From: an uncultured Ruminococcus sp.
Lineage (GTDB): Bacteria; Bacillota; Clostridia; Oscillospirales; Ruminococcaceae
Direction: 5' to 3'
Assembly (NCBI GenBank): GCA_945868475.1
Contig: CAMBLM010000010.1
Location: forward strand, 1 to 64,000
Length of the DNA stretch: 64,000 nt
Part shown: one piece after another, positions 53,957 through 61,631 of the stretch
Numbering within the stretch: position 1 is the first letter of the stretch
Layout of the letters: every line of letters begins with the position of its first letter
Program-made: the position numbers and the translations under genes
Notes under the pieces: generated by a model
What the model was told of the DNA's origin: nothing
Databases searched by the model: none
Seen by the model: the letters and a program-made list of their open reading frames with translations, nothing else

Positions 53957-54379
53957 TTACTTTTTCCATATCATAAGAAAATCCTTCTCGCCCACGGCTT
54001 CGTCAAGTCCCTCGCTCCGAACCGAGAATCCCTCTCTTTGATAAAAGCGTATCGCCCTAATGTTTTTCCGATACACATTCAAGCGCAGTTCCGACTTTCT
54101 GCTTTTCGCGTAATCAAGCAAGGCTTTGCCTATCCCACGCGACTGCATTTCATCGGAAACAAAAATGCCCTCGATATATTCGCCGTCCAGACCTATAAAG
54201 CCATGCATCTTTCCGTCACTCTCATAAACATAAACTTCCGCCTGCGGAAACATTTCTTTCACAATATCAAAATTGCCGCGCCAGTATTGCTCCGAAATGA
54301 AATCGTGCGCTTTCAAATTTGTATTGAGCCATATCTCGGCTGCTCTGTCTATATCCGATTTTTGCAATTTTCTTATCAT
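53957..54379 (-). CDS. GNAT-family N-acetyltransferase
   Basis: 140 residues, one GNAT domain: IRKLQKSDIDRAAEIWLNTN, then IEGIFVSDEMQSRGIGKALL with the acetyl-CoA loop (Q/RxxGxG) and LNVYRKNIRAIRFYQREGF. YjaB/RimI-like in length. Substrate unknown. Its 5' leader contains a remnant of a MITE-like element. Confidence 0.9.
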   Translation of the reverse strand: MIRKLQKSDIDRAAEIWLNTNLKAHDFISEQYWRGNFDIVKEMFPQAEVYVYESDGKMHGFIGLDGEYIEGIFVSDEMQSRGIGKALLDYAKSRKSELRLNVYRKNIRAIRFYQREGFSVRSEGLDEAVGEKDFLMIWKK

Positions 54380-54404
54380 AGCTTGTCTTTCCCGTCAGTT
54401 TTCT

Positions 54405-54427
54405 CTACGTTTTATTAGTGTTTAATA
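54405..54427. mobile_element. Remnant of a MITE-like element end
   Basis: CTACGTTTTATTAGTGTTTA and three more bases resemble the right end of the 100-bp family (CTATAGTTTTATTGGTGTTTA) with three changes. The left half is missing. Confidence 0.5.
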
Positions 54428-54531
54428 TTATATACGAAAAGCACCGTCCACTGAATATCATACTGTGCCATAATATATGCAATTCGCGCCGGTTTGATTA
54501 TAGCATATTATTTTGCAAAAGTAAACAAAAA

Positions 54532-54559
54532 GCTCCGTACCCGAAATCGGATACGGAGC
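54532..54559. terminator. Bidirectional terminator at the end of the mobile element
   Basis: GCTCCGTA (54532-54539) pairs with TACGGAGC (54552-54559), with further inner pairing. T runs follow on both strands. It ends the recombinase transcript. Confidence 0.85.
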
Positions 54560-54568
54560 AATTTTTAG

Positions 54569-56428
54569 CTATAAACTAACCTTAGAGGTTCGATTACTTG
54601 TTTTCAGCAATAGCTGCCTGTGCAGGTGGAGTATTAGGGATAAGTTTTTGGCAAACAACGGATTATTGCGGATTTCCGCAGGTAAATTCAAAGAATTATC
54701 CTCTGATATATGTAAAAAATCGGGGACTCCCGAAGGAGTCCCCATAATTTCGCCGTCAATCGAAATTACAGGGCATCTCTTATTTCCGTCAACGCTGATA
54801 TTCATATCTGTGTTGGCATTTTTATTATAGCTGAAATTCCATATAAAACGGTTATTTTCAACCAATATAGAATTTACGATTTCGTTAAAGAGGTCGGAAG
54901 AATATTCAGGTGAACTCATATCCACCATTCCTGCGAGAGCCTGAGAAACTGCTGTCATATCACACATACAGTTTTCAAAAAGTTCCTGTTGTTCTCCACA
55001 TCTTGCTTTTTCGTCCTTGAACTTCTGTAAGTCCGCAGAATAGGTTGCTTTAAACTCAGCAAATTCTTCCTTGCTAATCTGACCGTCAGTAAAAAGGTCA
55101 ATAAGATTTTTTAGCTTCTTTTCAGCCTTGTCAATCTGTGCGTCAAGGAATAATTCGCTGTGCTGAGTATTGTTTCGTGTAGCGTCGGTATAATACTTCT
55201 TAATGTATTCAAGGGCAATCATCAAATCCTCTTTGCGATTTTTCCAAGCTTCATTAAGGAAGTATTTTGCCATCATTTCCATTTTCCAATCGGTAACGGA
55301 ATGTTCGTTACAGTATCCGTCGGTTTCAAGTCCCATCTTCTCACGCTGAGAAGCCTTACCGTTATTCACCTGATTGTAGCAGACATAATTGTATGACACA
55401 ACACCGTCTTTATTTTTGTGATAACGGTTTTTCCTGAAAGATGAACCACAAGAGCAGCGTAACTTCTTCACCCAAATGTCTCTGGAAGTACGATTGCTCT
55501 TTTTCTTCTCCTCACCGTTCTCAACAAGCGTGGTTTTACGCTTTTCTTTGAGGATAGCCTGACATCTGTCCCACTGTTCTTCGGTAATAATCGGCTCAAA
55601 ATCGCCCTTGACATATTCATAGGTATCTCTGTCAAGATTATGGATACGCTTCTGTTCAAGGTAATTATTGCTGTACGACTTGTTATAGCCGATATATCCC
55701 TTGTAAGTAGCGTTTTGAAGAATACGACCTACATTATGGCAAGTCCATTTTGTTGTACCTGTTGCAGTAAGGCGTTTACGCTCCATTAAAATCTTTGCGA
55801 TTTTCAACGTACCATAGCCTTCTTCATAAAGGTCATATATCATATGAACAGTTTCAGCCTGTTCGGGATTTATTGTGTAGGTTTCACCGGGCTTTCTGTC
55901 ATAGCCTAAGATGTTACCGCTTCCGTAAAGCTGTTTATTCGCACGGCTGATACGCTGTCCTGCACGAACACGCTCGGAAACCTTTCGGCTTTCCTCTTGG
56001 GCAAGCGTTGCCATAATTGTCAGTCGTAATTCTCCATCACCGTCCATCGTCCAGATGTTGTCGTCAACGAAGAAAACTTCAATTCCACGCCCCTTTAATG
56101 CACGGGTATGAGTAAGCGTGTCAACGGTATTTCTTGCGAAACGACACACCTCACGGGTAACAATAAGGTCAAACATTCCTTTGTCGGCGTCTGCTATCAT
56201 TCTCATAAACGAAGGTCTTTTCTTTGCCTGAGTACCTGTGATACCCTCGTCTATGTATCTGCCCACTACTTCCCAATTCGGAAAACGCTTCGCAGTATCT
56301 TCATACCATTGCATCTGATTTTCAAGTGCCGAGAGCTGTGCTTCGTGTTCTGTTGATACTCGTCCATAAAATACGACCTTTCTCGGTCTGTTTTTGTCAA
56401 GAAAAAGCGGATTTGTTCCATAATACAT
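54569..56428 (-). CDS. Large serine recombinase (integrase)
   Basis: About 619 residues from the ATG at 56428 (GGAGG 7 bases upstream). The resolvase domain opens VVFYGRVSTEHEAQ with catalytic Ser25 and has YIDEGITGTQAKKRPSFMRM and TREVCRFARNTVDTL. A recombinase domain follows (LGYDRKPGETYTINPEQAE), then a zinc-ribbon region (LRCSCGSSFRKNRYH ... YVCYN) and a coiled coil. It should integrate and excise the element; the att site probably lies just beyond its 3' end, near 54.4-54.57 kb. It shares an operon with the SHOCT-like gene. Confidence 0.95.
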   Translation of the reverse strand: MYYGTNPLFLDKNRPRKVVFYGRVSTEHEAQLSALENQMQWYEDTAKRFPNWEVVGRYIDEGITGTQAKKRPSFMRMIADADKGMFDLIVTREVCRFARNTVDTLTHTRALKGRGIEVFFVDDNIWTMDGDGELRLTIMATLAQEESRKVSERVRAGQRISRANKQLYGSGNILGYDRKPGETYTINPEQAETVHMIYDLYEEGYGTLKIAKILMERKRLTATGTTKWTCHNVGRILQNATYKGYIGYNKSYSNNYLEQKRIHNLDRDTYEYVKGDFEPIITEEQWDRCQAILKEKRKTTLVENGEEKKKSNRTSRDIWVKKLRCSCGSSFRKNRYHKNKDGVVSYNYVCYNQVNNGKASQREKMGLETDGYCNEHSVTDWKMEMMAKYFLNEAWKNRKEDLMIALEYIKKYYTDATRNNTQHSELFLDAQIDKAEKKLKNLIDLFTDGQISKEEFAEFKATYSADLQKFKDEKARCGEQQELFENCMCDMTAVSQALAGMVDMSSPEYSSDLFNEIVNSILVENNRFIWNFSYNKNANTDMNISVDGNKRCPVISIDGEIMGTPSGVPDFLHISEDNSLNLPAEIRNNPLFAKNLSLILHLHRQLLLKTSNRTSKVSL

Positions 56429-56447
56429 AATATGTCCTCCTTTGGCT

Positions 56448-56582
56448 TTATGCCATATATTCTCTGAGTTCGTGTTTAACAATTTTATCAAAGGTTTCCT
56501 GATTGATAAGTTCGTGCTTGAGCAGAACTTTCAGAGCCACCCATATACCAAAATTGCGTTCGATTTGTGTTGTTTCAAGCAT
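56448..56582 (-). CDS. SHOCT-like small protein
   Basis: 44 residues: MLETTQIERNFGIWVALKVL followed by LKHELINQETFDKIVKHEL, the short C-terminal helix motif typical of SHOCT peptides (LxxxGLIxxxExxxxKxxL). AAGGAG lies 9 bases before the ATG. Directly upstream of the recombinase gene, whose ribosome site overlaps its end, so they are coupled. Function in such elements unknown. Confidence 0.75.
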   Translation of the reverse strand: MLETTQIERNFGIWVALKVLLKHELINQETFDKIVKHELREYMA

Positions 56583-56599
56583 AATTTATCTCTCCTTAC

Positions 56600-56628
56600 A
56601 TTTTAGCACTTTAAAGCGTAAATGTCAA
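56600..56628 (-). promoter_or_regulatory. Promoter of the SHOCT-recombinase operon
   Basis: On the minus strand TTGACA, 17 bases, TAAAAT, followed almost at once by the ribosome site of the small gene, giving a very short 5' leader. Confidence 0.8.
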
Positions 56629-56684
56629 GAGCGTTTCCTGACTTTCGCTCAGTGCGAGGTTGTGCCTACTTGGGGTAGGCTATG

Positions 56685-56712
56685 TAAAAAGGGCAGCTCT
56701 TGAAGAACTGCC
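56685..56712 (-). terminator. Terminator of the MazF-BRO operon
   Basis: GGCAG (56692-56696) pairs with CTGCC (56708-56712), extended by TCTT/AAGA, with T5 on the minus strand. A second small hairpin, GCCTAC/GTAGGC, follows near 56664-56680. Confidence 0.75.
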
Positions 56713-56746
56713 GTTAAAAGAGGGAGCCAATCAATATGAAAGAAAA

Positions 56747-56914
56747 TTATCTGTTTATGATGTCAAATACCTTATCGAACTCATCGTCGCTGAGTTCAAT
56801 ACCGTAGTTATGGTAGAGTAAACCCATAATTTCGCAGGTTTTCTCCAAGCCCCTGTCAAGCTCCTTCATTGCTTCATCGGGGGTAAGAACTGCTACTACC
56901 ATTACATTTCCCAT
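56747..56914 (-). CDS. Small hypothetical protein of the element
   Basis: 55 residues: MGNVMVVAVLTPDEAMKELD, then RGLEKTCEIMGLLYHNYG and an acidic end. AAAGGAG lies before the ATG. It starts 21 bases after the BRO gene. Function unknown. Confidence 0.7.
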   Translation of the reverse strand: MGNVMVVAVLTPDEAMKELDRGLEKTCEIMGLLYHNYGIELSDDEFDKVFDIINR

Positions 56915-56934
56915 AATTATATTCTCCTTTATTT

Positions 56935-57744
56935 TCAGTTTGTTACTGTTATCTGCTTTATCCAGTCGAAAACGGGTAAAATGCCGTTTTCTTTCAAACG
57001 GTTATACAAGAACGCTGCTCCCTTATGCGTCCAACGGGTATGGATAAAGAAGCCTTCACCGTAGAAGGTTGGGCGTTTGTCCGTCCTCACATATCCGCAG
57101 TTCTCATATTCAGGAGCAAGTATCCAAGTGCCATAAGCTCTATGCTGAATGCCAAGAATACAAAGCAAGCGATTAAATTCGATTGCCGACATCTGATATG
57201 CGATTGCAATATCCGATACATTCAGCAAATCGCTTTCATCATCATACATATTGATGAAGTCAACGACCTCTGCAAGTGAGTCATTTTCTTCGGCAAGCCT
57301 CATATTCTCGTTTTCAAGCTCCCTTGTGCGGAGCTTTTCTTCTTTAAGCTGAGTAAAGAGCCTTTCAGCCTCCTCAGTGCCGTTAAGCACATTGTCGATT
57401 GTCTGCTCCGTTGCGTACATTCCATATTTCCTGATTGACGGGAGGACTTCATTCGTTACCCAACGCTTGAATTTTTTCGCATTGGGCATCTTGCTTGCAA
57501 GAACCAAACTGTAGAAGCCCGATTCATTTACAATCGTTACATTCTGAGTTCTGCCTATGCTATCGATGACGGGATGTTTCATCCCGTCATCTTCATCCAC
57601 ATGTCTTGCAATAGCTTTATGTGGCTCATTATAGCCAAGAATTACTGCCACATCTTTTCCCACAAACCACGGCTGACCGTCCTTCATGAGCATTCTCACA
57701 GTACCAAACTGTTCGTTTTCAAAAATTTTGATTTCGTTATTCAT
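56935..57744 (-). CDS. BRO/antirepressor-family protein
   Basis: 269 residues from the ATG at 57744 (GGAGG upstream). An N-terminal BRO domain (IKIFENE FGTVRML, WFVGKDVAVILGY, GMKHPVI, ESGFYSLVLASKMPNAKKF) is followed by a coiled coil and a C-terminal KilAC-like DNA-binding region. Such proteins are phage and element antirepressors. It overlaps the MazF-like gene by 8 bases. Confidence 0.9.
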   Translation of the reverse strand: MNNEIKIFENEQFGTVRMLMKDGQPWFVGKDVAVILGYNEPHKAIARHVDEDDGMKHPVIDSIGRTQNVTIVNESGFYSLVLASKMPNAKKFKRWVTNEVLPSIRKYGMYATEQTIDNVLNGTEEAERLFTQLKEEKLRTRELENENMRLAEENDSLAEVVDFINMYDDESDLLNVSDIAIAYQMSAIEFNRLLCILGIQHRAYGTWILAPEYENCGYVRTDKRPTFYGEGFFIHTRWTHKGAAFLYNRLKENGILPVFDWIKQITVTN

Positions 57745-58111
57745 TCTCGTTACCTCCAAAGTTATTGTTAATTCCGACGCTTACCGCAAGAGCCTTATCG
57801 ACTTCTGCAAGTGTCTTGTTGCTTATGCGGCAGAGCATTTTGCCGAGCCTTGACTTGTCTATTACCTGAACCTGTTCACAAAGCACCATCGAATTCTTGT
57901 GAAGACGATTGCTGAAAACGGGAACGTGAACGGGCAACGCTCGTTTCTTCATTGCCGTTGTAATCGGGGCAACGATTGTAGTCGGACTGTACTTGTTACC
58001 GACATCGTTCTGTAAAATCAGTACGGGGCGTTTCCCACGCTGTTCACAGCCTTTTCCGGTAAGCCGTGATAAGTAAACCTGTCCTCTCAAAACTTCCTTG
58101 ACTTTTTCCAT
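57737..58111 (-). CDS. MazF/PemK-family toxin-like endoribonuclease
   Basis: 124 residues from the ATG at 58111 (AAAGGA 9 bases upstream). LRGQVYLSRLTGKGCEQRGK, RPVLILQNDVGNKYSPTTIV and LCEQVQVIDKSRLGK match the MazF fold. No antitoxin gene lies beside it: upstream is the structured region and downstream is BRO. It may be an orphan, use a distant antitoxin, or have a regulatory role in the element. Confidence 0.88.
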   Translation of the reverse strand: MEKVKEVLRGQVYLSRLTGKGCEQRGKRPVLILQNDVGNKYSPTTIVAPITTAMKKRALPVHVPVFSNRLHKNSMVLCEQVQVIDKSRLGKMLCRISNKTLAEVDKALAVSVGINNNFGGNENE

Positions 58112-58159
58112 ATCGGATTGTCCTTTCTGTATTTTATTCATAGTATGTTACTATGTAAA

Positions 58160-58580
58160 AGATGTAGGCTGACATAGATGCCAGCCTACAAACCCTGTAA
58201 TCACTATGCACCCGTCATACTTGTCCACGACACCCCTGACGGAACAACTGTGAACAATGCCACAGTATAGGGAACAACTCAAGCCAGCCACTCGCTAAAG
58301 CAGCTTCATAGGACTCTCACCTCAACCCATTCTTATGGAGAAGCCGTTACCTTTCGGTCTGAACGGAAGTATCATTATACCTCTTGTTTGTCTTGGCGTA
58401 ATAGGAGCAACCTATTATCTTAAAGTAGTAGTTCTCGCTCCGTCGATATTGATAATATCAGGTGCAGTGCCTAACGAATTCGGTCAAAACCAATGCTTTT
58501 GTCGTTGCCTGCGATACCTTGAAATGTATCTTAAACATCGTGGCGTACTCTTTTTGTCGCTTACACTTTCGTGCAACAAG
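58160..58580 (-). ncRNA. Candidate large structured RNA
   Basis: About 420 bases without a convincing gene but packed with stems. On the minus strand: TTGCAC-GAAA-GTGTAA (58561-58576), GATATT/AATATC (58445-58459), TAATAGG/CCTATTA (58399-58417), CCGTT...ACC-GAAA-GGT...AACGG (58344-58366), ACTGTG/CACAGT (58247-58266), CCGTCA..TGTC-GTG-GACA..TGACGG (58212-58242) and GTAGGCTG/CAGCCTAC (58164-58189). Two stems are capped by GAAA (GNRA) loops on this strand only, which points to a folded minus-strand RNA. It lies between the sigma factor and MazF-like genes. I cannot name the family. Confidence 0.55.
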
Positions 58581-58683
58581 AGGAACGTAACTTGAGAGTT
58601 GTTATTCAATTTTCAATGTACTTTCGAGTAGGCTTTTTGCCCCCTCACTTTTATAAGCCGAAAAAATGAGGGAGTGTACCAAA

Positions 58684-59199
58684 TTATTTTTCAAAAAAAT
58701 CGAATAATTTTTTTAAAGCTCTTTTCTTACGATTATTTATGGTCATAAGTGGGGTTTCAGTGCGACGAGAAAGTTCACGTTCGCTGATATGATTAAAATA
58801 AATCTGTTGAATAAGCTCCTTTTCTTCATCATTAAGAATAGAGATTGCTGCGGGAAGCTTTTCAATCATAATCTTTCGCATAATCTTTTCATCAAGTGGT
58901 TCGCTTGTATCGATAACTACACCAACACCGTCAAGCTCATCGTTGTCAATAGCATTAAGTGAAATTACTCCTCCTGCAAGTTGAGTTTCTTCACGAATAT
59001 ATTTCTCTCTGCGTCGTTCTTTATAAAAATCTCTATAAGTTGCCTCATCTGTTTCCATAACAGAGTGTCCGAGATTGATGAAATAAGCTCTGCCCTCGGT
59101 AAAGCTGTCGATGTACTTCTTTACATACTCCTGTGAAACCTGTGTATATCCTTTGCTTGTGTCGTTACGGTCGTTCATTACGAAAAAAATCTTAGACAT
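58684..59199 (-). CDS. Sigma-70 region 4-type protein of the mobile element
   Basis: 171 residues. The C-terminal 60 residues form a sigma region 4 helix-turn-helix (LNDEEKELIQQIYFNHIS, ERELSRRTETPLMTINNRKK). The N-terminal part is unlike region 2, so it may be a regulator rather than a full sigma factor. AGGAGG precedes the ATG. Such proteins are common in Clostridial conjugative elements, just upstream of accessory genes. Confidence 0.82.
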   Translation of the reverse strand: MSKIFFVMNDRNDTSKGYTQVSQEYVKKYIDSFTEGRAYFINLGHSVMETDEATYRDFYKERRREKYIREETQLAGGVISLNAIDNDELDGVGVVIDTSEPLDEKIMRKIMIEKLPAAISILNDEEKELIQQIYFNHISERELSRRTETPLMTINNRKKRALKKLFDFFEK

Positions 59200-59627
59200 T
59201 TAAGTATCCTCCTGAAAATTTGATTTTGATTTTTCTGGTCGAAAGTCAAAACCAAAGCTCAGGGATACCTTGCGACTGCTTCGCTGTAATGGAAAATCAT
59301 CTGTCTGCTCCTTTTTCGGGCAACAAAAAAGGACCTACGGATAAAATCCGTAAGTCCTCAGATTTGCCGACTTGAATTAGCCGACAGATTTCGAGCATAA
59401 AAAATAGCCCTATCGCATTAAGCGACAAGGCTATCTAAACCCATATTCAATTTTAAGGCGTATGACAAAGCATATAATCTGCCAGCATACTTATTATAAC
59501 ATATTGCTTTTATCAAGTCAGTACCAAAAGTGTTCCATTTTTGTCCCAATTTTTTCTCAAAAAAGTCTCAAAAAAGTCTCACGCTGGGAAAAGTCCTGAT
59601 TTTTAAGCCAAATACGATAAGATTTTC
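59200..59627. other. Gene-free stretch between sigma-like and WYL genes
   Basis: About 430 bases. Two hairpins are visible: GGAC-ACGGAT/ATCCGT-GTCC near 59331-59358 and ATAGCC-CGC/GCG-GGCTAT near 59406-59437. On the minus strand TGTTATAAT (59493-59500) is a possible extended -10 promoter reading towards the sigma-like gene, with a leader of nearly 300 bases holding both hairpins. Confidence 0.5.
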
Positions 59628-60116
59628 TCATTTCTCAGTGAGAGTAGATACGGAAATTTGCTTCTCCGTTACGGATTTAAGCATTTCTATGTATCTGTCA
59701 CGAAGCTCGCACGGCTCTATGATTTCAGCCATAGTGCCAAACTGGAACAGCCATCCAAAGAACGGCTCAGGATGTTCGGCTTTTACCTTTACTCTGACCG
59801 TAAAATGACTATCTCCGTCTGGGAAAATTGTAATTCCTTTACCGAAACGGTCTATCACGGCATTTATAAGCTGATTATCAAAACGGAGCTTTACATCCTG
59901 TGTTGTTCCGCTGAACATAGAGAATGACGAATTCATATAATCAGCGACAATGAAATTTTCAGGCTTCGGAACAGCTTTTTCATCAACAATCTCAACACTT
60001 TCCATAACTATGTCAGACATAGTAAGATAGTGCTGCTCGTCTGTTTTATCAAGAAAAATCTTATAAAGGTACAAGATTTTCAATCTGTTGTTGGCGTTTT
60101 TCACCTTATCGTCCAT
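59628..60116 (-). CDS. WYL-family regulator with internal deletion
   Basis: 162 residues where about 320 are usual. The first 35 match a family start (NANNRLKILYLYKIFLDKTD, EQHYLTMSDI). The frame then jumps straight to the region after the WYL core (VPKPENFIVADYMNSSFSMF) and the C-terminal WCX part (HPEPFFGWLFQFGTMAEIIE). The rest of the HTH and the WYL core are missing, but the frame is kept. It may be a dead regulator or a dimer-forming fragment. It follows the HD gene by 15 bases. Confidence 0.75.
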   Translation of the reverse strand: MDDKVKNANNRLKILYLYKIFLDKTDEQHYLTMSDIVMESVEIVDEKAVPKPENFIVADYMNSSFSMFSGTTQDVKLRFDNQLINAVIDRFGKGITIFPDGDSHFTVRVKVKAEHPEPFFGWLFQFGTMAEIIEPCELRDRYIEMLKSVTEKQISVSTLTEK

Positions 60117-60131
60117 AATAAAATCCTCATA

Positions 60132-60692
60132 TTACTTGTCTTTTTCGATTACAAATGTACTCCACGTGTCTGCATACTGCAAAAGGAACAAGAGAGGGCA
60201 TTCCTTTGTTGCAACCGACTTATTATCGTCCACATATTGACCATCGTGGTACATAATCGCTTGCGTTTCTTCGGGTGTCAGAGGGAATAGAGGTAAAATG
60301 AAATACAGACTCCGAAGCGGAACACTCATATATGTCATATTGTTGTTGCAACTATAAGGTATGCTCGGCTCTTTGCCGTTCTTTCCGATATTCTTGACAT
60401 ACATAGGATTATCAGGCATACCGACCTTACCCAAATCGTGAAACAAAGCTGTTACAACACAGCTTTCATCGCTGATTTCAGGGCAAAGAGTATTTTTCAT
60501 TTTAAGCATTGTTTCCGCAACATTGAGAGAATGTTCAAGCAATCCGCCCTCATTACAAAGATGAAAGCGAGTGCTTGCCGGTGCTGTGAGGTATTCTGTT
60601 TCGGTTTCTGCAAATTCACAGAGCTTCTCAAATTCTTCTTTTCTCTCAGTTACAAGAGATTTCAGATATGAATATCGTTCAAGTAAAGTTAT
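60132..60692 (-). CDS. HD-domain protein with non-AUG start
   Basis: About 186 residues. HD-type phosphohydrolase motifs: EHSLNVAETM, ALFHDLGKVGMPDN, MYHDGQYVDD and a late Asp (YADTWST). No ATG, GTG or TTG exists near the expected start. GGAGG follows the previous stop, then come ATC (60693-60695) and ATA (60690-60692), and the frame ITLLERYSYLKSLVTERKEE runs unbroken into the HD domain. Either a rare AUC/AUA start is used or the start was mutated; the first TTG, at 60542, would remove 50 conserved-looking residues. Lies between the HIRAN and WYL genes. Confidence 0.75.
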   Translation of the reverse strand: MTLLERYSYLKSLVTERKEEFEKLCEFAETETEYLTAPASTRFHLCNEGGLLEHSLNVAETMLKMKNTLCPEISDESCVVTALFHDLGKVGMPDNPMYVKNIGKNGKEPSIPYSCNNNMTYMSVPLRSLYFILPLFPLTPEETQAIMYHDGQYVDDNKSVATKECPLLFLLQYADTWSTFVIEKDK

Positions 60693-60705
60693 GATAAATC
60701 CCTCC

Positions 60706-61128
60706 TCATTCAGCTTTAAAGCCGATAGGTTGCTTATTATTCTTATTTTTCTTTGGTTTTTCAGGCTCTACTTCTATTTTGGAAATTTCGGGAGTTTCGT
60801 CTGTATCGTCATCTTCTTCCTCAACATCTTCCTTATCAAGCACAAGGACGATTGCCGAAGAATGAGTTACAAACATTACTTTTCCGTAAGCATAATCATC
60901 AATTTTGTCGTAGAGTCTGCCTGCACTTATCGTACCGTCATAAACGGTATTGGTACTGTTGGCAACATAACCGATTTTATCAATAAAAGGCAGAAACGCA
61001 AGAATAGCTTCCTTGTCATATTCATTATCAGGCTCTTTGATAAGCTTGATAATTCTGCCAATTTCAAACGGCTTCTTGCCATAGTAGTGGTTAAGTCCTG
61101 TGATAGTAACGAAATATGTTTTCTCCAT
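60706..61128 (-). CDS. HIRAN-domain protein of the mobile element
   Basis: 140 residues. HIRAN domain at about 1-95: FVTITGLNHYYGKKPFEIGR, LIKEPDNEYDKEAILAFLP, KIGYVANSTNTVYDG. The tail is acidic, then Lys-rich (EDDDTDETPE, KPKKNKNNK). AAGGAGG precedes the ATG and a promoter with the shared motif lies upstream. Probably binds DNA ends in the element's repair or transfer. Compare the chromosomal HIRAN protein at 16063. Confidence 0.85.
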   Translation of the reverse strand: MEKTYFVTITGLNHYYGKKPFEIGRIIKLIKEPDNEYDKEAILAFLPFIDKIGYVANSTNTVYDGTISAGRLYDKIDDYAYGKVMFVTHSSAIVLVLDKEDVEEEDDDTDETPEISKIEVEPEKPKKNKNNKQPIGFKAE

Positions 61129-61171
61129 AAAGATACCTCCTTAAAAGCGTCTGTTTCGGCTTCTTTACTTC

Positions 61172-61210
61172 ATTATAACATACTCGTTGTATCATTTTCG
61201 GGACAACGAC
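61172..61210 (-). promoter_or_regulatory. Promoter with shared 18-base motif, copy 1
   Basis: On the minus strand TTGTCCCGAAAATGATAC, 11 bases, TATAAT (61172-61177). The motif begins at the YolD stop codon and reads towards the HIRAN-HD-WYL genes. The same motif at the same distance from TATAAT is seen at 63734-63772. Confidence 0.75.
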
Positions 61211-61629
61211 TATTCAAGTTGAGAAAAAATTTCTCCCTTGAAATCCGTCACTCGGTCTATAAGAATTTTATCACCATCATAAAACACGAGCTTACGTTCG
61301 TACTCGTCAATTATTCTGACAATTCCCGTTTTCTCGGCATAAGAGCCGCCTGACTTTCTTTCATCGGGAACAAAGTACATAACTGTTATTTCAGGTTGTT
61401 CAGAGAGCTTGTCTATCAGCAACTGTATTTTTTCAGACAGCTCACCGAGCCTATCTTCTCCCATTTCTATACAATCATCTGTAAGCCTTGCAGTTTCCTT
61501 TATGGCTTCATCGTGACCCGTGAGAGCCGCAAAAGGAGCGAACTGTGCAGCTCTGTCATAGTTTGACATTCGCTTACGAGTGGCTGATTGATGATGTGGA
61601 AGATTTATAATATTACTGTAATCTTTCAT
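61210..61629 (-). CDS. YolD-like protein
   Basis: 139 residues from the ATG at 61629 (AAGG 7 bases upstream, inside the end of the polymerase gene). Opening region SATRKRMSNYDRAAQFAPFA is typical; the core of YolD proteins often accompanies Y-family polymerases and may act like UmuD. It starts 2 bases before the polymerase stop, so the two are coupled. Confidence 0.88.
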   Translation of the reverse strand: MKDYSNIINLPHHQSATRKRMSNYDRAAQFAPFAALTGHDEAIKETARLTDDCIEMGEDRLGELSEKIQLLIDKLSEQPEITVMYFVPDERKSGGSYAEKTGIVRIIDEYERKLVFYDGDKILIDRVTDFKGEIFSQLE

Positions 61630-61631
61630 AT

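Noticed and set aside
58335-58595. 86-codon plus-strand ORF in the structured region
   Set aside because: No ribosome site, and it is antisense to a stretch of strong hairpins with GNRA loops. A structured minus-strand RNA explains the region better.
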